DNA of 11,857 nt from Gammaproteobacteria bacterium. GTDB taxonomy: Bacteria; Pseudomonadota; Gammaproteobacteria; UBA6429; Thiohalophilaceae. The stretch's first letter is position 1. Each line of letters starts with the position of its first letter. A program made the position numbers and the translations under genes. Of this stretch, positions 7,776 through 11,857 are shown in pieces. The notes beneath the pieces are model-generated. The model was not told the DNA's origin and made no database searches. It saw only the letters and a program-made list of their open reading frames with translations. The stretch lies in contig DRJN01000443.1 of assembly GCA_011052165.1 (NCBI GenBank), positions 1 through 11,857 of the forward strand, in the 5' to 3' direction.

Positions 7776-7796
7776 CTGATTTTCCAGCAAAATCAG
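7776..7796. repeat. Perfect 8-bp inverted repeat between the symporter and smpB
   Basis: CTGATTTT, a 5-base spacer CCAGC, and AAAATCAG. It lies 29 bases upstream of the symporter start codon, so it could be an operator or a leader hairpin for that operon. It has no following T run in either direction, so I do not call it a terminator. Confidence 0.6.
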
Positions 7797-7823
7797 TCAT
7801 ATCACAAGTTTGATTCGGGACAA
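7796..7823 (-). promoter_or_regulatory. Weak candidate promoter of the symporter-ratA-rnfH operon
   Basis: On the minus strand TTGTCC (7823-7818), a 16-base spacer and TATGAC (7801-7796) resemble sigma-70 boxes with 4 of 6 matches each. The proposed start would fall within the inverted repeat at 7776-7796. Position is right, but the match is weak. Confidence 0.3.
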
Positions 7824-7851
7824 TCCCAGTACAATCCCGGCGCAGCTCGGA

Positions 7852-7857
7852 TATAAT
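7852..7857 (+). promoter_or_regulatory. Consensus -10 box (TATAAT) immediately before smpB
   Basis: A perfect TATAAT ends 6 bases before the smpB ATG. No good -35 is seen at 16-18 bases; the best is AGTACA at 7828-7833. If used, the transcript would begin at or next to the A of the start codon, giving a leaderless mRNA. Confidence 0.5.
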
Positions 7858-7863
7858 GCAACA

Positions 7864-8349
7864 ATGGCAAACGCAAACAAGAAAAAGAAATCACCCGGCA
7901 GCACTATTGCCCTGAACAAGAAATCCCGACACGATTTTGACCTTGGCGAACGCTTCGAGGCGGGTCTGGTGCTGGAAGGCTGGGAAGTCAAAAGCCTGCG
8001 CGCCGGGCACATCCAGCTACGCGACAGTTATGTCCTGATAAAAGATGGCGAAGCTTTTCTCTTTGGCGCCATGATTACCCCCCTGAATACCGCCTCTACC
8101 CACATCCACCCGGAACCCCAGCGCAACCGCAAACTACTGCTACACCGGGACGAGTTGAACAAACTCATTGGCGCCGTCGAACGCAAAGGCTTTACCCTCG
8201 TTCCCACCGCCATGTTCTGGAAACGCGGGCGCGCAAAACTGGAAATCGCCATGGCCAAGGGCAAACAGAGCCACGACAAACGCGCCACCGAGAAAGAGCA
8301 GGACTGGAAACGCGACAAGGCGCGGATACTGAAAGGAACGAGAAACTAA
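7864..8349 (+). CDS. smpB: SsrA-binding protein SmpB
   Basis: SmpB binds the tRNA-like domain of tmRNA and takes it into the A site of stalled ribosomes for trans-translation. The ATG at 7864 gives 161 residues, matching the family (E. coli 160); a TTG 54 bases upstream in frame would add residues without family support. Conserved blocks visible are IALNKKSRHDFDLGERFEAGLVLEGWEVKSLRAG, LRDSYV, the NRKLLLHRDEL block and KGFTLVPTAMFWK. The C-terminal tail GKQSHDKRATEKEQDWKRDKARIL becomes a helix in the mRNA channel. There is no recognisable Shine-Dalgarno sequence, only a TATAAT 6 bases before the start. Its partner RNA gene ssrA lies 434 bases downstream on the same strand. Confidence 0.97.
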   Translation: MANANKKKKSPGSTIALNKKSRHDFDLGERFEAGLVLEGWEVKSLRAGHIQLRDSYVLIKDGEAFLFGAMITPLNTASTHIHPEPQRNRKLLLHRDELNKLIGAVERKGFTLVPTAMFWKRGRAKLEIAMAKGKQSHDKRATEKEQDWKRDKARILKGTRN

Positions 8350-8364
8350 ATAGCTTGTTCCAAA

Positions 8365-8468
8365 TATTAATCGTTGCATAAGTATTTGCATCATAACCCC
8401 CTCGCCCTCCGGGAGAGGGCTGGGGTGAGGGTATAAAATACAGGCGAATACTTATGCAACGATTAATA
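8365..8468. repeat. Long palindromic repeat element (REP/MITE-like)
   Basis: Two 25-base arms (8365-8389 and 8444-8468) are inverted copies with one mismatch; the left arm reads TATTAATCGTTGCATAAGTA at its start. The 54 bases between are themselves imperfectly palindromic and rich in C and G runs (CCCTCGCCCTCCGGGAGAGG, then GGGTGAGGG). The whole 104 bases can fold into one hairpin. There is no coding potential. It sits 15 bases after the smpB stop and may end its transcript. The form suggests a dispersed, non-autonomous repeat. Confidence 0.8.
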
Positions 8469-8489
8469 CCCGTCCACTTTAAGAATTAC

Positions 8490-8563
8490 CGTTCATCCTG
8501 AGCTTGTCGAAGGAAGTCCTTCGGTTCCACTCAGGAGAGCCTTGTCGAAGGGGAAGCCCTTCG
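8490..8563. repeat. Hairpin-rich intergenic repeat with TTGTCGAAGG units
   Basis: Two hairpins in a row: CGAAGGA-AG-TCCTTCG (8508-8523) and CGAAGGG-GAAG-CCCTTCG (8546-8563). Each is preceded by TTGT, so TTGTCGAAGG occurs twice. CCTGAG (8497-8502) and CTCAGG (8530-8535) enclose the first hairpin. The string CCTGAGCTTGTCGAAGG is familiar as part of a dispersed bacterial intergenic repeat. The remaining bases from 8564 to about 8750 show no gene or clear structure. Confidence 0.65.
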
Positions 8564-8754
8564 CCTCTGCATAGGAGAAACCCTGGCGGAGAACTCAGGA
8601 CTTCACCACGAACGTGGAAATTCACCAGTAACCCGGTATCTGGAACACCTGTTTAGGAGTGATGGACGAGGGAAATAGTCTCCGTTTTAACTCCTTGACC
8701 CTCGAAACTCATCCCTCGTCACAAGATTCCAGTATATTTCTCCGAACTTTACGC

Positions 8755-8760
8755 TACAAT
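8755..8760 (+). promoter_or_regulatory. Candidate -10 box of ssrA
   Basis: TACAAT lies 23 bases before the mature 5' end of ssrA, giving a precursor with a leader of about 17 bases that RNase P would remove. No convincing -35 is visible at 16-18 bases upstream (GTATAT). Confidence 0.4.
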
Positions 8761-8783
8761 AAAGCCCTAAGTAGTAGTACCAA

Positions 8784-9149
8784 GGGGGCGACCTGGCTTC
8801 GACGTGGGTCACGAAACCGGAGGTGCATGCCGAGGGACAGAATACCTCGTTAATCCATCTGTAACACTTATAGTTGCCAACGACGACAACTACGCTTTAG
8901 CCGCTTAAACACCGGTTGTAAAGCCCTCTGACTGGAGCCGTGTCTGTGCGTTCAGGTTTCAGGGGTCATATCTCACAGAATCGCGCGGAAGTATGTTCGG
9001 GACGGAAGCGCTAAAACCTTACCGAAATCGCGACTAGTTTGCCCCGCCCGCCGGGTTGCCAGTCGTTAAAATTAATAGGCGTGGATAAGCATGTAGAACC
9101 AAAGGCAGAGGTCTTGCGGACGCGGGTTCGATTCCCGCCGCCTCCACCA
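8784..9149 (+). ncRNA. ssrA: Transfer-messenger RNA (tmRNA, 10Sa RNA)
   Basis: One-piece tmRNA of 366 bases that rescues stalled ribosomes and tags the unfinished protein for proteolysis. The 5' end GGGGGCGACCTGGCTTCGAC and the 3' end GGTTCGATTCCCGCCGCCTC plus CACCA form the alanine-tRNA-like domain. The 7-bp acceptor stem pairs GGGGGCG with CGCCTCC, including one G-U pair, and the CCA is encoded. The tag frame is GCC AAC GAC GAC AAC TAC GCT TTA GCC GCT TAA at 8876-8908, giving ANDDNYALAA after the alanine carried by tmRNA. Compared with the E. coli tag, the glutamate is aspartate. smpB lies upstream. The 3' end is a well-known attachment site for phages and islands, and element-like sequence starts right after it. 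Confidence 0.98.
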
Positions 9150-9197
9150 TTTAACAATTTTCTAATAAACCACAGAAGACCACCACAAACCATTAAA

Positions 9198-9238
9198 AAT
9201 CAGCCTGTTACAACAAGTTTCAGGCTGATTATCTTTCC
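9198..9238 (+). terminator. Rho-independent terminator candidate after ssrA
   Basis: A perfect 10-bp stem, AATCAGCCTG (9198-9207) and CAGGCTGATT (9221-9230), with a 13-base loop, followed by ATCTTTCCCTT. The T tract is interrupted, so termination may be partial. It lies 49 bases after the tmRNA 3' end. Confidence 0.65.
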
Positions 9239-9276
9239 CTTAAACTGTCCTTCGTTGTCTCTCAATGTCCCCTTTT

Positions 9277-9309
9277 CTGCACTGAAACTGCACGCAAACT
9301 GCACGCAAA
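9277..9309. repeat. Three tandem 11-bp repeats, possible integrase arm sites
   Basis: CTGCACTGAAA, CTGCACGCAAA and CTGCACGCAAA follow each other without gaps. The 11-bp period puts each copy on the same DNA face. Direct repeats of this size 100-200 bases inside an element end are typical of arm-type integrase or excisionase sites, and here they start 128 bases from the ssrA 3' end. The repeat is seen; its function is inferred. Confidence 0.6.
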
Positions 9310-9385
9310 TTTGGCAAACTTTGTAGCCCAGCAGACCCAATCATCCCTAAACCATCATGTATCTAATCGATATACAATAATGATC

Positions 9386-9499
9386 ATGCGCCACTATGGG
9401 CTGTGGGTAGAACAAGCAGAAGAAAAATACCAGCAAGCTTTTGTATCAGGTTTTGGTCAGTATGATCCGTCAACTAACGAAAAGGTATCAAACTCGTAA
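9386..9499 (+). pseudogene. Short ORF, possibly the C-terminal remnant of an integrase
   Basis: Reads MRHYGLWVEQAEEKYQQAFV and on to a TAA at 9499, 37 residues. A phrase like RHYG.W followed by a helical tail resembles the end of some tyrosine integrases, just after the catalytic tyrosine region. The position next to a tmRNA attachment site fits. There is no Shine-Dalgarno sequence and no integrase homology in the preceding bases, so it may be a remnant or chance. Confidence 0.2.
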
Positions 9500-9577
9500 G
9501 TAACTTTACCCAAAACAACTGAATCAACCGGTCAGTTTGCCTTTGTACTGACAGATAGGGTGCACCTTCCGCAATAA

Positions 9578-10825
9578 CTAAAGCGCCGCCTTCAAATCTT
9601 CATGTTCGAAAGCGGATGCCATGCGATCGATCTCTGCCGAGGTTAGGCCCAGTCGCACAGCCTCCTCACGCCACATTGCCACCGCCTGCCCGACTTCGGC
9701 TGCGATTACCCGTGCGTCATCTTCAGCAAGTTCAAAATACCCCACCACACTCATAGCCAGATCCAGAGAGGCCGTGCCATCATCAAGATCAATGGCCGTT
9801 GTCAAAACACGTGGCTTGATATCGGTGGGTACCGGATTGAGATCATAGGCCGGAGCCAGTCGCCAGCCATCTGGACCGGCATAGAGGAAGCCGTGATTAC
9901 GCAAATGATCATCCGTGTTGGAGATCAGAATGTTGAAGACGATACGCCGCCACAACGCATGCATATCCTGTTTTGCGTTAGCGCCATACTGACGCAGCGC
10001 ATCGACAAATTCCAGGTAACTGCGCGACTCATTGTCACTGGCCCCGAGCATGCTCATAGCCGAAAGAAATGGAATACGCTGGCCTTGAACCCGATCGAAC
10101 CGGCGTAGCAATAGCACTGGCTTGTTCACTACACGCTCAAGCCGCCAGTCGGGCACAGGAATACCGGCCTTTGCCGCCAACCTCAGCGCAACCGCCTCCC
10201 ACAGAACCGCATTGATCTCATCATCCTTGTGCGGGAATTTGGCAATGGCGAGATGCCCATCCCTGTCCCGGACAGAAGACTTGGGACGCGCACCCCCCAA
10301 TGACGAACCCGGTGCCAGCAGCAAACGAAGGTCCTCATCGCTATCCGTGTCACCCACGACGTGCTCCGCCGCCGACAACAATCGAGGCAGATCGATCAGG
10401 GGGGGTATACGAGCAGCTTCATGGTCAGCAAGAAACGGCCCACCCTCTCGTCTGGCAAAGCGCAATGCACCTTGTCGGGCTTCATCATCGACCATGAGCA
10501 AATAGTCGATTTCCATCAAGGTGCGCGGCGTTTCGCCCGCGCCTTGTGCACGCCGACGCTCTGCCCGACGCATCAGAACCCGTCCCCAGCGATCGGGGGC
10601 AGAGTCGCCAAGGGTACCAAACAGAGGTTTACCTGAAGGTGTGTGAAATGGGCCCGGGCCAAGCGCCAGAGCCGGTTCCAGGGAAAAACGATCGACATAT
10701 TCAAGCCAGCCTGGATCATATTCGAAGCTGGCACTTTCCTTAGCCTTGCGCACGCGTGCCCACAGTCGCCCAGCCAGATGCGGCGTGCCGGCAATATCCA
10801 CATAGACAAGCACTTCTGTTTCCAT
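9578..10825 (-). CDS. hipA: HipA family serine/threonine kinase toxin
   Basis: A 415-residue HipA-type kinase, usually the toxin of a type II toxin-antitoxin pair that phosphorylates a cellular target (GltX for E. coli HipA). The N-terminal subdomain (residues 1-110) ends with the GDSAPDRWGR motif. The kinase part has the glycine-rich loop SSLGGARPKS at 174-183, lysine 196 in AIAKFP, the catalytic loop TDDHLRNHG with D305 and N310, and the metal-binding APAYDLNP with D328. By alignment these equal D309, N314 and D332 of E. coli HipA, so the kinase looks intact. S174/S175 sit where E. coli has the autophosphorylated S150. The target cannot be inferred. ATG at 10825 overlaps the antitoxin stop by one base (TGATG); a GTG at 10828 is an alternative start. 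Confidence 0.93.
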   Translation of the reverse strand: METEVLVYVDIAGTPHLAGRLWARVRKAKESASFEYDPGWLEYVDRFSLEPALALGPGPFHTPSGKPLFGTLGDSAPDRWGRVLMRRAERRRAQGAGETPRTLMEIDYLLMVDDEARQGALRFARREGGPFLADHEAARIPPLIDLPRLLSAAEHVVGDTDSDEDLRLLLAPGSSLGGARPKSSVRDRDGHLAIAKFPHKDDEINAVLWEAVALRLAAKAGIPVPDWRLERVVNKPVLLLRRFDRVQGQRIPFLSAMSMLGASDNESRSYLEFVDALRQYGANAKQDMHALWRRIVFNILISNTDDHLRNHGFLYAGPDGWRLAPAYDLNPVPTDIKPRVLTTAIDLDDGTASLDLAMSVVGYFELAEDDARVIAAEVGQAVAMWREEAVRLGLTSAEIDRMASAFEHEDLKAAL

Positions 10826-11196
10826 CACGCCTTACCCTTCTGCCCAGACTGAAGCGACTTGCGTCCAGATTTATTCTGGCGCGGCCTGCGAATACGTTGC
10901 GGCAAACGCTCTTCTTCGAGTTGAAGACCCACCGCATCCGTCCTGACATCTGCCAGATCACCCAACCGCTCCGCCATACCCAGGACAAAGAGCACATTGG
11001 CGTAGTTACCCAGCAAAACGCCAGGGTCACCCTTTTCTATCTTGTTCAGGGTCGTTCGGCTAATCGAGGCCCGTTCAGCCATGACTGCCGTAGGAATACG
11101 CCGCCTTCGTCGGGCATCATGGATATCCTGCCCAAGCTTGCGCAGCGCCCGCCTGACCGGGATCGGTGCCATCAAATCAAGTTGAGTTTTACTCAT
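10825..11196 (-). CDS. hipB: HipB-like XRE family antitoxin/repressor
   Basis: A 123-residue helix-turn-helix protein, first gene of the hipBA pair and its likely autorepressor. The XRE domain covers about residues 18-75: LGQDIHDARRRRRIPTAVMA, then RASISRTTLNKIEKGDPGV, the recognition helix being in SISRTTLNKIEKG. It is longer than E. coli HipB (88 residues) because of a basic C-terminal tail of about 30 residues rich in Arg, Lys and Gln, which may thread into HipA or be the protease-sensitive part. The ATG at 11196 has GGA about seven bases upstream. Stop and hipA start overlap in TGATG, so antitoxin and toxin are translationally coupled. Two matching operators lie upstream. Confidence 0.92.
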   Translation of the reverse strand: MSKTQLDLMAPIPVRRALRKLGQDIHDARRRRRIPTAVMAERASISRTTLNKIEKGDPGVLLGNYANVLFVLGMAERLGDLADVRTDAVGLQLEEERLPQRIRRPRQNKSGRKSLQSGQKGKA

Positions 11197-11232
11197 TTAT
11201 CGTCCATTTTTATAGCCGCTAAAACTAATAAC

Positions 11233-11248
11233 GTACATTATAATGAAC
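11233..11248. promoter_or_regulatory. hipBA operator 1, overlapping the -10 box
   Basis: GTACATTATAATGAAC is a 16-bp palindrome with one mismatched pair and a perfect 10-bp centre, CATTATAATG. On the minus strand it contains TATAAT (11242-11237), a consensus -10 placing transcription start near 11230, about 34 bases before hipB. Repressor binding here would block RNA polymerase. Confidence 0.75.
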
Positions 11249-11298
11249 TTAATATCAATATATCGGCAACAATCTCCAGCAAAGGCAACCCTCATTAC

Positions 11299-11314
11299 GT
11301 TCATTATTCTGTAC
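11299..11314. promoter_or_regulatory. hipBA operator 2 with flanking inverted arms
   Basis: GTTCATTATTCTGTAC matches operator 1 read on the other strand (GTTCATTATAATGTAC) at 14 of 16 positions. It lies within a longer dyad whose outer arms are CATTACGT (11293-11300) and ACGTAATG (11313-11320). The centres of the two operators are 66 bases apart, upstream of the promoter from operator 1. Confidence 0.65.
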
Positions 11315-11554
11315 GTAATGTACTTTAATACCCAGAATCGTGAACATTTTTAGATTATTGTGGCCATCACAGCTGACACAGCCTACCTGAATAACGGAGA
11401 TTGTCCTGTCTGAATTTTTCAAAGGTACTTCTTGAAGGCGCTCACAGCCACTGCCGTGCAGACACAAATCTGCCCAGAAGAATGGAAGAGCTACCGCTAA
11501 ATCAGTTGAAGCGATCGAACCCATACCTATCCCCGGTTCTACCTTCTTTTTTCC

Positions 11555-11857
11555 TCATCTGTTCAGAATCTGATCCAGACGCTCGTCCTCAACATCGGTT
11601 CGCAACTGAACCCATAGCGGTAGATGATCTGACATCTGATAGGTAAATTCTCTTTTTGTCATAGCAATACCGGGAAACAATGGCCGATGGCTGCGCTTAT
11701 AGAAGTCCAAAACACCTCCATAATCAGTAAATGTATTCGCTTCGGATGGGTAATGGAGAATTTGATCATAATGCTTGTCGCGCATGAGATTACTCCCATG
11801 TTGTCCACGCATCGCCTCTGGCATCCTTAACCCCTTACTGGTGATGGCGGCAAACAA
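11555..11857 (-). CDS. Endonuclease/exonuclease/phosphatase family protein, C-terminal part
   Basis: The last 100 codons of a gene whose start is outside the window; the TTG at the very edge is not taken as a start. The end FTYQMSDHLPLWVQLRTDVEDERLDQIL carries the SDH.P motif that supplies the catalytic Asp-His of the DNase I-like endonuclease/exonuclease/phosphatase fold. The stretch KHYDQILHYP and the GGVLDFY segment before it fit the last strands of that fold in proteins acting on DNA or phosphodiesters. The substrate is unknown. No terminator is evident after the stop. The 224 bases between it and operator 2 hold no gene I can support. Confidence 0.75.
   Translation of the reverse strand: MFAAITSKGLRMPEAMRGQHGSNLMRDKHYDQILHYPSEANTFTDYGGVLDFYKRSHRPLFPGIAMTKREFTYQMSDHLPLWVQLRTDVEDERLDQILNR

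Noticed and set aside
8659..8853. 64-codon plus-strand ORF overlapping ssrA
   Set aside because: It runs into the tmRNA 5' domain, which is unambiguous, and has no protein features.
11255..11270. GCCGATAT on the minus strand upstream of hipB as a sigma-28 -10 box
   Set aside because: No TAAA-type -35 lies 11 bases upstream, and hipBA has a better TATAAT inside its operator.
1..11857. CRISPR array or tRNA/rRNA genes
   Set aside because: No regularly spaced repeat-spacer pattern was seen, and the only tRNA-like structure is the tmRNA itself.

Overview
The window looks like a gammaproteobacterial chromosome. Evidence: the conserved blocks 4.5S RNA-dnaX-ybaB-recR and ratA-rnfH beside smpB-ssrA, an ssrA tag reading ANDDNYALAA, an E. 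coli-type MotA, and FliA (sigma-28) promoters. The genus cannot be read from this sequence.

Layout. (1) 1-2659: the incomplete flagellar stator gene motA (minus) diverges from an HDOD-GAF signalling gene (plus). The spacer holds two back-to-back sigma-28-type promoters, placing the HDOD-GAF protein in the late flagellar regulon with the motor. (2) 2693-5543: a minus-strand block of 4.5S RNA, dnaX, ybaB and recR. dnaX carries an A6 run inside a perfect 8-bp hairpin at about the codon where E. coli frameshifts to make gamma. (3) 5606-7747: a minus-strand operon of a neurotransmitter:sodium symporter, ratA (TTG start) and rnfH. The symporter sits between ratA and smpB, genes that are normally direct divergent neighbours. 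(4) 7864-9149: the trans-translation pair smpB and ssrA (tmRNA), separated by a long palindromic repeat element and a second, hairpin-rich intergenic repeat. smpB has a TATAAT 6 bases before its ATG and no Shine-Dalgarno, so it may be leaderless. (5) 9150-11857: likely the left end of an integrated element or island at the ssrA 3' end. It holds a terminator hairpin, three tandem 11-bp repeats resembling integrase arm sites, a possible integrase tail, a hipBA-type toxin-antitoxin operon with two matching 16-bp operators, and the C-terminal part of an endonuclease/exonuclease/phosphatase-family gene.

The most informative non-coding signals are the divergent sigma-28 promoters, the paired hipBA operators (one covering the -10), the dnaX slip-site candidate, the possibly leaderless smpB and the repeats after ssrA. 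I found no clearly novel multi-gene system. Most genes are well-known housekeeping genes, and the new material is regulatory.
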